This document shows, piece by piece, positions 15,588 through 24,400 of a stretch of 64,000 bases of DNA (within the stretch, counting starts at the first letter, position 1; each line of letters begins with the position of its first letter). The DNA is from Treponema sp. (GTDB lineage Bacteria; Spirochaetota; Spirochaetia; Treponematales; Breznakiellaceae). Location of the stretch: positions 1 through 64,000 of the forward strand of contig WQXI01000003.1 of assembly GCA_009784935.1 (NCBI GenBank), written 5' to 3'. The notes beneath the pieces were generated by a model. The model did no database searches, had not been told where the DNA came from, and worked only from the letters and a program-made list of their open reading frames with translations. The translations under genes were made by a program, and so were the position numbers.

Positions 15588-16505
15588 TTACTCTTCGTTA
15601 TCAAAAAAATCTCTTAATATTTGATCAACATCAGCAAAGTTAGGATCAATTGCTTTTACCTTATCAAAAGCATTTTTGGCTTCTTCTTTTCTGCCTTCTC
15701 TTAAATGAATTGAACCAATAAAATAATAGACTATGACTTCTAAATTATATTTATTAATATTAGTTATCTCTTCAAAATCTTTTAAAGCATTATAGTGGTC
15801 AAATATTTCATAATACGCAAGTCCTCTTACAAGTAGTGCAGGTAGAGAAGTTTCATTCTTTATTTCTAAAACTTTACTTGCAAATTTAATTGCATTATCA
15901 ATATCTTCACTTTTTAAATATAATACTGCAAGATTCATTAAAGCTTTGTAATCATCAGGGTTATTTTTAATTTTACTAATATTTTCATTTATCTGAATAT
16001 TTAGATTGGGCTTTTGTTTGTTAGAAACATTTCCTTTTCTTGTTCGACCTGTATAAAAAGGAAAATCAATTTTTATTTCACAAATAGTAATATAATAATA
16101 TCCCAAATTTTTTTTATTTTCTTTTATTTTTTCTTTTATTCTTTTACATAGATCAAGTGTATAATAATAAAACATTGGATTACACATGCATGCTGTAAGA
16201 AGTAACTTAATATTTTTATCTTTTTTTTGAATATTATATTTATTTTTAACATCATTTGATATATAATAATTTTTACAATAATAGTCAACAACCTCACTAA
16301 CATCATTTTGTGCAAGAAGACCCACTATTTCTAAAGATAACATTTCATCTTCCATATTATTCTTTTTAAAAATACTTAACATTTTCTTTATTTTTTCTTT
16401 GTTTTCCTCAGCACAATAATATATATCATCAAAAGTTACATGGTTTTCTAACATAAGAGTATTTAATAATCTGCTTGCTTTTTGTTTCATTAAAGTACTT
16501 GTCAT
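15588..16505 (-). CDS. TPR protein of the CHAT operon
   Basis: The 305-residue, lysine/asparagine-rich protein has an unrecognised helical N-terminal half and TPR repeats in the C-terminal half (about residues 165-300: ALMNLAVLYLKSEDIDNAIKFASKVLEIKN, FIGSIHLREGRKEEAKNAFDKVKAIDPNFADV). The start ATG overlaps the upstream stop as ATGA and has GAGGAAAG before it. The gene is markedly AT-rich compared with the flanking housekeeping genes. It sits between an unknown 613-residue protein and the TPR-CHAT protease, so it may be an adaptor bringing them together. Confidence 0.75.
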   Translation of the reverse strand: MTSTLMKQKASRLLNTLMLENHVTFDDIYYCAEENKEKIKKMLSIFKKNNMEDEMLSLEIVGLLAQNDVSEVVDYYCKNYYISNDVKNKYNIQKKDKNIKLLLTACMCNPMFYYYTLDLCKRIKEKIKENKKNLGYYYITICEIKIDFPFYTGRTRKGNVSNKQKPNLNIQINENISKIKNNPDDYKALMNLAVLYLKSEDIDNAIKFASKVLEIKNETSLPALLVRGLAYYEIFDHYNALKDFEEITNINKYNLEVIVYYFIGSIHLREGRKEEAKNAFDKVKAIDPNFADVDQILRDFFDNEE

Positions 16506-18343
16506 TTCTTTCCTCTTAAATTATTAATTTCTTCTATCTTTATTATTATAGTATGCAAAATATTTCTTATTTTTTTACGAAATTCAACTATTATTACTAT
16601 ACTTATTAGCTTTCCTTTTGAACCTTTAATATCTATATATAATTCAACCATTTTTTTAACAAAATGTGTAATATTATGTTTTTGAATACTCATTTTATAT
16701 AAGTATTTATTTCTTGAGAACATAACACTAATATTATATTTTAATTCATTAATAAATTGTACGTCTTCTTTAGTATTGTAATCATCACTTGGAAATTCTT
16801 TATCGACCACTAGATTAATAATATTATTTATTTTATTATGTTCAAATTCTCCAAAAAATATGTTTTCTGGAGAATGATTTACCTCGCTAATAAATAACCC
16901 CCTTTCAGTAGATATAATATCGCTAATTTTAATTTCTTTACCATCTTTACCATAAATAGGATTATCAATAGATACTATTTTGTTTTTTTCTATTTCATCC
17001 AATAATTTTAAAAATATTTTGGAAAATATAAATCTTATATATTTATTATTAATAAAATCTTTATTTTTAGGATCATTTTTTATCATATTTAATGTATCTA
17101 ATTTATTTTTATAATTATTTTTACATTTATGAATACTTCCACTTATAACATCTTTTATATTTTTTATATTTTCAATTAATAAATTATCAGATAAAACAAC
17201 ACCTAAAATATTAATTTTTTCTATTATCTTGTTTTTTTCTTTTTGTGTAAGTATTGATACATAAGACACTCCTTTAGAATAAAGTTCATAAATATATTTA
17301 CAATAATCATCCATTAATATTTTTGCAACATAAGTTTCCATTAAAAATTTGTTATTTTTTTTATTATTTATTATTTCATATAATGCTTTTATCATATTGA
17401 AAATATCATTATCATCAATTTTAACATATGCTTCCTTTAATATTTTCTCTGATTTTTCACTGATAAATTCAGAAGGTAATAATCGGATCACTTTGTTATA
17501 TCCCTTTTTTATATATTCGATATCTTCAGCATTCAATACTCTTTTATTTTCTATAAAATCATTTAATAATATTTTCATTCTTTTTGTAAATATTTTATTA
17601 TCAGGCTGAACTAAAAATGAATTGCTACTTTCGTCTTTTAATAAGAAATACATTGCCTTAATAATATCATAAACCTCATCTTCATTTTTTGCTATGAACG
17701 CATTTGCTAATATTTCTTTTGATTCTGGCATTAAATAATCAGATGATAATATTATAGCTATTTGATTAAACTTATTACGAATAGTTGTTTTGTTTCCGTC
17801 TGTTATATTAATATCAATGTTCTTATACTTTTTTAATACTTTTGACTTTTTATCATAGTATTGAATATTTCTAATTAATGTTTCTGGTTTAGTTGGAATA
17901 TGTATGTCGAAACCTTCTGCACATCCTTCTAAAATATAATTAATAATGTTATTATATATATCCATTAGTTTTTCATCTTTTCTAACTCTACTTAAAAATT
18001 TATTATCTATCTTTACATTTATTGGTGATTTAATATCTTCAAGATTATAAATTAACATATTTTTATGTCTTTCTTCTATATTTAATTTATTTATTAATAC
18101 TTTATTTAACGAGCTGATAGAATGATCATTATTTATTTTTTCCATAATTTCTTTTTTAATATGTTCTTTAACTATTTCATCATTCAATGTGCCTAGTAAT
18201 ATTTTCATAGTTGAATATATTGGATTTTCTAATTTATATAATATCTTATAATTTTCTTCGTATCTATTAAGAAGATCTCTATAAAAAGGTATCGTTTCTT
18301 TAAGATGAGAAAAAAATTGTTTTTTATAATGTTTATAAACCAT
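16502..18343 (-). CDS. Unrecognised 613-residue helical protein with internal repeats (CHAT operon)
   Basis: I recognise no family. The sequence is very AT-rich, lysine/isoleucine/asparagine-rich and almost entirely helical in pattern. Residues about 195-470 contain three related segments of about 92 residues beginning near 195, 286 and 377. Each has a (I/L)xSxxL(L/M)xExxK(E/N)I opening followed by a D(I/V)...IKALY-type helix in the first two. The solenoid-like repeats suggest a binding scaffold. The start follows the stop of the preceding gene as TAAATG and the end overlaps the next gene by ATGA, so it is firmly part of the CHAT operon. It could be a sensor or substrate of the protease. Confidence 0.65.
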   Translation of the reverse strand: MVYKHYKKQFFSHLKETIPFYRDLLNRYEENYKILYKLENPIYSTMKILLGTLNDEIVKEHIKKEIMEKINNDHSISSLNKVLINKLNIEERHKNMLIYNLEDIKSPINVKIDNKFLSRVRKDEKLMDIYNNIINYILEGCAEGFDIHIPTKPETLIRNIQYYDKKSKVLKKYKNIDINITDGNKTTIRNKFNQIAIILSSDYLMPESKEILANAFIAKNEDEVYDIIKAMYFLLKDESSNSFLVQPDNKIFTKRMKILLNDFIENKRVLNAEDIEYIKKGYNKVIRLLPSEFISEKSEKILKEAYVKIDDNDIFNMIKALYEIINNKKNNKFLMETYVAKILMDDYCKYIYELYSKGVSYVSILTQKEKNKIIEKINILGVVLSDNLLIENIKNIKDVISGSIHKCKNNYKNKLDTLNMIKNDPKNKDFINNKYIRFIFSKIFLKLLDEIEKNKIVSIDNPIYGKDGKEIKISDIISTERGLFISEVNHSPENIFFGEFEHNKINNIINLVVDKEFPSDDYNTKEDVQFINELKYNISVMFSRNKYLYKMSIQKHNITHFVKKMVELYIDIKGSKGKLISIVIIVEFRKKIRNILHTIIIKIEEINNLRGKK

Positions 18344-19114
18344 TTATTTCTCTCTATTTTGAAGATTATCTGCAGTAAAACCTAAAATTGTATACACACT
18401 ATGAGCAAAACGCCGATATCCTGCATAAATATTTTTTGGTTTATGAAAACTTATACTCGATAAATCCCATTCAAAACATTTTTCTTCTATATTATACTCT
18501 CCATATATTTTTTCACTATCTACAATATTAAAAAACAATTCTGGAACAGATTCATTAAAATTAAATCTTTGATATTTTTTTTCAAACTCATCAGAAAATA
18601 CTTCTTCATCAATATTAATTAAGTATTCTTGAATATTAAAACATTCTTTTTTTGCTTTTTCTATTAAATTTTCAAGTGTCTGCAATTTTGCCTGCTTTCT
18701 TAATTCTTTTTTTAAATTATCTTCTTGTATTTTATTTAAACTAATAAATTTATCTTTGTTTTGACCAAGCAATTTATTAAAATATAATTCTACCAAATAA
18801 TTACCCTTAATTAAACTAAGAAATAGATTGTCTCTAAGCATACTAAGAATATCAAACCCCATTATTGGTAAGGGGTTAGGTTTCAAAAAATATTGCATAT
18901 GTGAAGGTAGTTTATGAATTTCATCTTTATCAAATCGAAAATATTTTTTTAATATTTCAAATGGAGGGTAAAAAACATAAGGAAAATACTCTAAAAATAA
19001 CTGTATAGTCCAATCATTTTGAGCATCAGTTATATAATCATCTATCATTAAAAGCAATCTCTCCTTATATGTCAAAATATAATTATGCCTTATCTGAGGA
19101 AAATTGTCAATCAT
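18344..19114 (-). CDS. Unrecognised 256-residue protein (CHAT operon)
   Basis: The family is unknown to me. The protein is AT-rich in coding sequence, aromatic in the N-terminal part (FLEYFPYVFYPPFEILKKYF) and charged in the middle (coiled-coil-like, about residues 120-165). It ends with a YRRFAHSVYTILGFTADN segment. No signal peptide or clear membrane segment. I prefer the ATG at 19114 because it overlaps the stop of a 30-codon ORF as ATGA; an in-frame TTG at 19120 is the alternative. The stop is contiguous with the next start (TAAATG). Confidence 0.6.
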   Translation of the reverse strand: MIDNFPQIRHNYILTYKERLLLMIDDYITDAQNDWTIQLFLEYFPYVFYPPFEILKKYFRFDKDEIHKLPSHMQYFLKPNPLPIMGFDILSMLRDNLFLSLIKGNYLVELYFNKLLGQNKDKFISLNKIQEDNLKKELRKQAKLQTLENLIEKAKKECFNIQEYLINIDEEVFSDEFEKKYQRFNFNESVPELFFNIVDSEKIYGEYNIEEKCFEWDLSSISFHKPKNIYAGYRRFAHSVYTILGFTADNLQNREK

Positions 19115-19203
19115 ACGCAAAAAACCTGTGATTCAATACCTATTACCTCCATCTTATGCTTCTTGAACAAAAAATCTGGATAAAACAAAGGGATATTCAT
19201 CAT
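19111..19203 (-). CDS. 30-residue ORF at the head of the CHAT operon
   Basis: This short frame begins with two Met codons (MMNIPLFYPDFLFKKHK...) and has the strongest ribosome site of the operon, AAGGAG five bases upstream. It ends in an ATGA overlap with the 256-residue gene. The placement indicates that ribosomes enter here and couple into the next gene. It may be a true small protein or a leader peptide. It is too short for family assignment. Confidence 0.5.
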   Translation of the reverse strand: MMNIPLFYPDFLFKKHKMEVIGIESQVFCV

Positions 19204-19354
19204 TCAATCTCCTTATATTGTTTTATGAAAAAAACTAAGTAAAATTTATTATTTTTCTTCATTAATTTCAAAAAAATCTCTGTTTTTTTTACATAGTATT
19301 GCATGAAAGCCTTAGTTAAAGGCGGAAAAACCAAACCAATAGAAGGAGACCTGT

Positions 19355-19969
19355 ATGAAAAAGAAAGTAATTATCGCTATCCTGGTAGGCTTTACCTTAG
19401 CTGGTGCATTTGCACAGCAGGAGCCGCGTATTAGGCAGTTGGATGAGCTCATTAGATCGGGCGAGGTTTCGATAAGCGCAACAGGCAACGGAGCCAGCTC
19501 GGGTCTTGCGTTAACTGGTACCATCAAAAACAACACATCGGGAGCTGTATATATCAATTCTAACACTAACGGTTTGTTTATGCGCAATAATAACGGGCAG
19601 GCCCAAAATATGCTAGTCACGAGTGTATATTTTCGGAACACCGGGTACTATGCCGCATACAACAGTAGATTTATCTTAGTCAAACCGAATGAATTGATAG
19701 AGGTGATCTATCAGGCATATTGCCTCAATATGGATAGAGACTCACCGCAGGCAAATGAAACATTAACTTTCGAAAGTATGCCTAGAGAGTTGTCTGACAT
19801 AGCAGCCAAGATCACCCGGTTTATTGCTGCTTATCCAAATCAAGACAATAGAAAAGCAGTCCAGGTATTCTTGTGGTTACAGCAAGGCCACAATGACCAG
19901 GATATAGCTAGATATTTTGTCTTTAGCCCCATTGACCGGGAAAAAGCAGACTTAATCGCGATGTACTAG
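19355..19969 (+). CDS. Exported protein with single Cys and VQxxLW motif (thioester-domain-like?)
   Basis: A cleavable signal peptide (residues 1-20, ending AGAFA) precedes a 184-residue mature protein. It has exactly one cysteine, Cys123 in YQAYCLNMDRDSP, and a later KAVQVFLWLQQG (Gln170). The YC and VQxxLW patterns recall the Cys and Gln motifs of bacterial thioester domains, which bind host surfaces covalently. The spacing of 47 residues is short for that family, so this is only a suggestion. The front half (40-115) looks like beta strands. It has its own ribosome site (AAGGAG) and a strong terminator, so it is probably monocistronic. Confidence 0.75.
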   Translation: MKKKVIIAILVGFTLAGAFAQQEPRIRQLDELIRSGEVSISATGNGASSGLALTGTIKNNTSGAVYINSNTNGLFMRNNNGQAQNMLVTSVYFRNTGYYAAYNSRFILVKPNELIEVIYQAYCLNMDRDSPQANETLTFESMPRELSDIAAKITRFIAAYPNQDNRKAVQVFLWLQQGHNDQDIARYFVFSPIDREKADLIAMY

Positions 19970-19978
19970 TAACGGTTG

Positions 19979-20017
19979 CTTTAAGCGGAGGATTTACCTC
20001 CGCTTAAAGTTTTTTTT
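19979..20017 (+). terminator. Rho-independent terminator
   Basis: A perfect 13-bp stem (ctttaagcggagg / cctccgcttaaag) with a 5-base loop is followed by eight T. It ends the exported-protein unit and insulates the following operon. Confidence 0.95.
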
Positions 20018-20041
20018 AAATTACATGAATTTTATAGAAAA

Positions 20042-20070
20042 TTTCACTCTTTATTTCGCATATCTATAAT
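20042..20070 (+). promoter_or_regulatory. Candidate promoter of the LRR...ClpA operon
   Basis: A consensus -10 TATAAT (20065-20070) lies 44 bases before the LRR gene start. The -35 position 17 bases upstream (TTTCAC, 20042-20047) is poor, so an activator may be needed. It sits just after the strong terminator, as expected for the operon start. Confidence 0.45.
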
Positions 20071-20113
20071 GCGGGCAGGTTTAGTGTCTGTAAAAAATTT
20101 TAAGGAGACCTAT

Positions 20114-20656
20114 ATGAATAAGAACAAGAGACTGTTTTCTAAAGTTACAAAAGCTACAAAAAGTGAGCTTTTCCGTTTCACTCGCACCGAGGATAATACA
20201 ATTACAATTACCGGTTATACAGGAAAAAATCGACGGGTTGTAATCCCCTCCGAGATAGATGGCCTTCCAGTGACAGCGATAGACTCCTGGGCATTCAAGG
20301 ATATCCCAATAAAGCAACTTACGCTCCCAGAGACACTTTCTTGGATAGGCGGCGAGGCTTTCATAGGAAATCACATAAAGGCATTAATAATTCCTGATAG
20401 CGTAACAATCAAAAGCGATGCATTTACTTCAGATGTTCGGCCAAGAATTTATAGCTCATGGGACAATTTAGATTTCATTTCGTACAAATGCTTTGATTCC
20501 AGGCTGCTCAGTATCACTATCAGATCTGGGGTTACTTTTCATGAGGACGCATTTGGCCATGAAAATGGGTTTCCAGCAGCGTATGAATCCAATGGCCCAG
20601 GGACTTACACGCGCAAAAATTTTAACAGTGTTAGCTGGACAAAGGTAAAGGAGTAA
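20114..20656 (+). CDS. BspA-like leucine-rich-repeat (LRR_5) protein, first gene of the ClpS/ClpA operon
   Basis: The start at 20114 has AAGGAG seven bases upstream; the longer frame from 20069 has no ribosome site. The 180-residue product contains LRR_5 (treponemal/BspA-type) repeats: NRRVVIPSEIDGLPVTAIDSWAFKD, IKQLTLPETLSWIGGEAFIGNHIKALIIPDSV. There is no signal peptide, unlike surface BspA proteins, so it is likely cytoplasmic. It is separated by four bases from the glycosyltransferase gene and so is part of the long operon. LRR_5 proteins are widespread in spirochaetes as binding modules. Confidence 0.8.
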   Translation: MNKNKRLFSKVTKATKSELFRFTRTEDNTITITGYTGKNRRVVIPSEIDGLPVTAIDSWAFKDIPIKQLTLPETLSWIGGEAFIGNHIKALIIPDSVTIKSDAFTSDVRPRIYSSWDNLDFISYKCFDSRLLSITIRSGVTFHEDAFGHENGFPAAYESNGPGTYTRKNFNSVSWTKVKE

Positions 20657-20660
20657 AACT

Positions 20661-21410
20661 ATGAGAGTATGGGTTATTGCTTTTGCTAACGAAAAACCTG
20701 TTTTCTTAAAAGAATGTTTCCAAAAAAAATTGGAGTTCCTAAAGCAAAATGATGACATTGGCATTTTTGTGAATGACAAAGGTTATCTCGATAATACAAG
20801 GAATGAAATTTTTAAGGAAGTCTTTGAGGACTCTCCCAACGCAATTCTTTTACAGAACGAAAATAAAGAGTCCCTCAAAGGCGGGAGCATTTACTTAGGT
20901 CTGTCCTATGCTCTAACAAATTTTCCTGATGCAGAACTTATTTTGTACAGCGATATTGACGATTCTATGGACTTGCAAGATGGTATTTCTAAACTGAATG
21001 CGCTTGACTGCTCAAAAACAGATATTATCGATGTATTCGCAGGTATTCGATCCAAGCGAGCCTTACGTGATATGGTCTGCTCAAAAGCATATTCCCTGTT
21101 TGTAAAGCTTCTATATCCTAAACTATTTAAAATTTCTGACCTACATGCTTGTTTTAAGGCTTTCCGTCCTTATGTATTAAGGGATTTCTTTAATAGCTGC
21201 AAGATTACGGACATTGGCTTTTCGTTCGAATACGATATTTTACTCTTTTCTTTACAGAAATACACAATTAAGCAGTTTAAAGTCGGATGGGAGGAGAGCA
21301 AGTTTACATCAGGCAGAACTATAAAGAATATTTTTAAAACAATTTTAAGAGTTATAAAGAAACGATTCTTTATAAAAAACTCAACTGTTTATAAATTTTA
21401 TAGGGGGTAA
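20661..21410 (+). CDS. Family 2-like glycosyltransferase (DPM1-type)
   Basis: The 249-residue single-domain protein resembles family 2 glycosyltransferases of the polyprenyl-phosphate mannosyltransferase type. It has an acidic nucleotide-sugar/metal motif (LYSDIDDSMDLQDG, about 94-107), a DLHACFKAFRPYVL segment like the family's TCGFKAFR, and a GFSFEYDILLFSLQKYTIKQFKVGW acceptor-side pattern. The start has AGGAG. No membrane segment is evident. The opening strand (MRVWVIAFANEKP) departs from the usual VVIPAYNE, so the donor and acceptor cannot be inferred. The next gene follows after three bases. Confidence 0.65.
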   Translation: MRVWVIAFANEKPVFLKECFQKKLEFLKQNDDIGIFVNDKGYLDNTRNEIFKEVFEDSPNAILLQNENKESLKGGSIYLGLSYALTNFPDAELILYSDIDDSMDLQDGISKLNALDCSKTDIIDVFAGIRSKRALRDMVCSKAYSLFVKLLYPKLFKISDLHACFKAFRPYVLRDFFNSCKITDIGFSFEYDILLFSLQKYTIKQFKVGWEESKFTSGRTIKNIFKTILRVIKKRFFIKNSTVYKFYRG

Positions 21411-21413
21411 ATC

Positions 21414-24400
21414 ATGACTAAGAAAAACAAAATTAGCCGGTTAAAAAGAGCCGCAGAGATTAAATCCAAAAGGTTTTTAAACAAATGCGAAATCTGGAAG
21501 TACTTTAAGAGCGCAGATGAGTACAACAACTATGTAAAACATGGCTCCGCTATCTTAAATCAAATTGCAACAACAATAAAGCTTCCTCGATTCATGCTTT
21601 CTGCTGTATTCTTGTTTGCAAGTTTAACCAATAAAACGAGCGCTTTTCTGCGTGTAATATCAAGATTGATGGGATATGTTTTTTACTATCCCGCAAAAAT
21701 CGTATTCCCATTGGTTAAAATAACAGGAAAAATCATAAACTATTTGATCTATAACCAATTCACATGGTTGTTAAGCGATTTCCTAAAAAAATTTGCAGGT
21801 AAATCTTACCATATCACTTGTGAGATTATCTTTGCGATCATATCTAAGCTAATATCAATACCTTTTATAGTATGGTTTGCTTCACGGTTTTTAAATCTTG
21901 TAAAGAATATTTTTTTTAAGCCCATAAAATATTCTTTTGCTTTGATTGCTGCATGGGCTTCGCTATTTTTTGCAGGACAACCTTCTGTCTCTTCTTTATT
22001 TGCATTGTATATTAAAGCTTTAAACTTAAAAATTGATCAATCCGGTGACAGTACTTATTGTAATGTAGTTAAAGCTTTTTTGGGTGATTATCCAAATACA
22101 AACAAAGTAGAAAGCCAAGAGAGATTTATAAACGAGTACCCTCTTTTTAAAGAAGGATTTGAAAACAATGTTAGCAAATTCATTGAGAAGCTCCATGACT
22201 ATCAGGAGCTTTCTGAACAAGATTACAAAACCCTATTAGAACAGCCGTTTTCTAATAACGCAGTAATAGAGGTAATAGAGGCATATAAAAATTTTATTTC
22301 GTTTCCTAATCCTATTGCATTAACGGCAATAAAGTATTTACTCAATAATCTGCCAAAAAATGTAAAAATTCCAAAAAACAAATATTTTCCTGAGATTTCT
22401 GAGCTAAAAAAGGAAGCAAAATTCTTTACAGGAAAAAAATGCACACCATTAGCGGCAGATCATGTCTTAGCTATACCTGTCAGCTCCTCCTTTGATATGA
22501 AAAGAATTGAAGCAGGCAAATTAGCCGCACGGATTTTAGAGGCACACTTAGCATTAAAAGAGAATAAATTACACATTAAGATTGTCCTTCCATTAAAGCC
22601 GGACCACGATGTTGATTTAATCCATTCTATCTTAAATAGCCTTTCTAAATGTTACTTTCCAAAAACAGTAACATGGACCATTGAAGAAAATCATAGTGAC
22701 CTAAATGTTGCACCAGTTCGTGGCGCGATGATGGTGTGTGCAATTAATAATATCGTTAAGGATAAGAACATTGCAGATGATACTATCATAGTGCTCTCCG
22801 AAATAGGAGCCTTTGTTAGCTATAGCGTAATTCCATTTCTTTCAAATGCAATAAAAGAAAATAGCATTATTACGGGCAGTCGTCACATGCTCGGATCAAT
22901 AGTACTAAATAAGAGAATACCAGATAAACTTAGTTCTCTTATATATAACACCTACTCAAGGCTCTTGATTCCTTCTTCTTCGAATCTGAATGACAGCTCA
23001 GGTCCTATCAAACTTTTAAGGAAAAACACTTTAGAGAAATTGTTACCATATTTTAATCTAGTTTCTGCCGGAGCACTCGATTTTTCATTTGATGAAGCGC
23101 TTATAGCAGTTGCACATTGCCTGTCTATAAAGAACATACACAAACCTATTTTTTGGAATAATATCAAAGGCAACGCTAAACGTTCCAAAAAATCAATTAA
23201 AGCCCAATTATTTACAACACGTGTTGTTTTGAGAAAAAAGATTAGAATCCTTCACCGTTTGTTAAAGTTAAAAGACGGAGAAAAAATATTTTTAACCGCA
23301 GGGATGGATTATGAAGCATATATCGATAAGAACATGGTATTAACTAAAAAACCTGTAAAACCATTAAATTCTTTAGAGCTGCTGTTTGCCGTCTTATTAA
23401 GAAAAGATAAACAGGTTGTTGACCATACGAAATTCGGTTTGCTTGGCAGGCTGGCTATTAATATTCTCCCAAGTTCTATTGCTAAGAGGCTTGGTGTAAT
23501 CATCGAAGGCCGTTATAGGAGCCCTGCTTCACGTTTTGAAACATTACTCCCAACTATTAGTAAGTGCAGCTGCATAGAAGAAACAAAAATCTCTAATTCT
23601 AATGATGATTTTATTATAGAACAAAAAATGCTTCCTTTATTACTAAGGGATATTTTTTATTTGAATATTCGCTATGAAAATATCGAAGGTATAGAATCTG
23701 TTTTACAGGGAATCGTCAAGTTAAACGAAAAAATGCTCTCATCTGGCTTAATGGATGCATATCTTAGATCCCTTCATGATACAGGAATGTCTACAGTAAA
23801 TAACCGATGGCTCCTCAAGCTATTCGACTTCGCAGATCTTGTTACAACAGACAAAAACCAAGCCCTGAAAGCTTGTGAAGCTCTTCCCCATTCCTTGCAG
23901 TTCAGACGGGATTTTCTCGAAATAAAAAGTATTTGCTTATCTAGAAAAGATTTAGCACAGATTTTCTTTGATTTTTATAAAGATTTAGAGCGTCTGTATA
24001 GCAAAGAAACTATAAACAGACTCTGGAAAAAAAATGAAAATCAAATTTACGACTCCCCGATAGTCCGGTTACATCAAAAAAAAGACAAACGGTTTTTAAA
24101 TAATTTAACTCTGCTGCCGGAAGGTATCGGACATATGAACGATCCTGATGTCTTTAAAGCGCAAATAGCCTTAATTCCTTTAATAGACAGTGATTACAAT
24201 ATCCCTTCTATATCTTTGCTTCCTGAGCCAGGTGTTTTAAATAACTCAATAACTGAAAATTTAACAGTAGTTTTTCTGTGCTCCAATAAAGCGATTAGGT
24301 CTTCCACAGAATCACTCATGACACAAAATTTTCCTCAACTTCGTTACAAGTTTTTACCAGACACAGATTCTGATGTAAACAAAGATGATATAAGGGCCCT

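Noticed and set aside
12549-19203. Type III-E CRISPR (Craspase) locus because of TPR-CHAT
   Set aside because: No Cas7-11, crRNA array or other cas gene is nearby. The partners are unrelated proteins.
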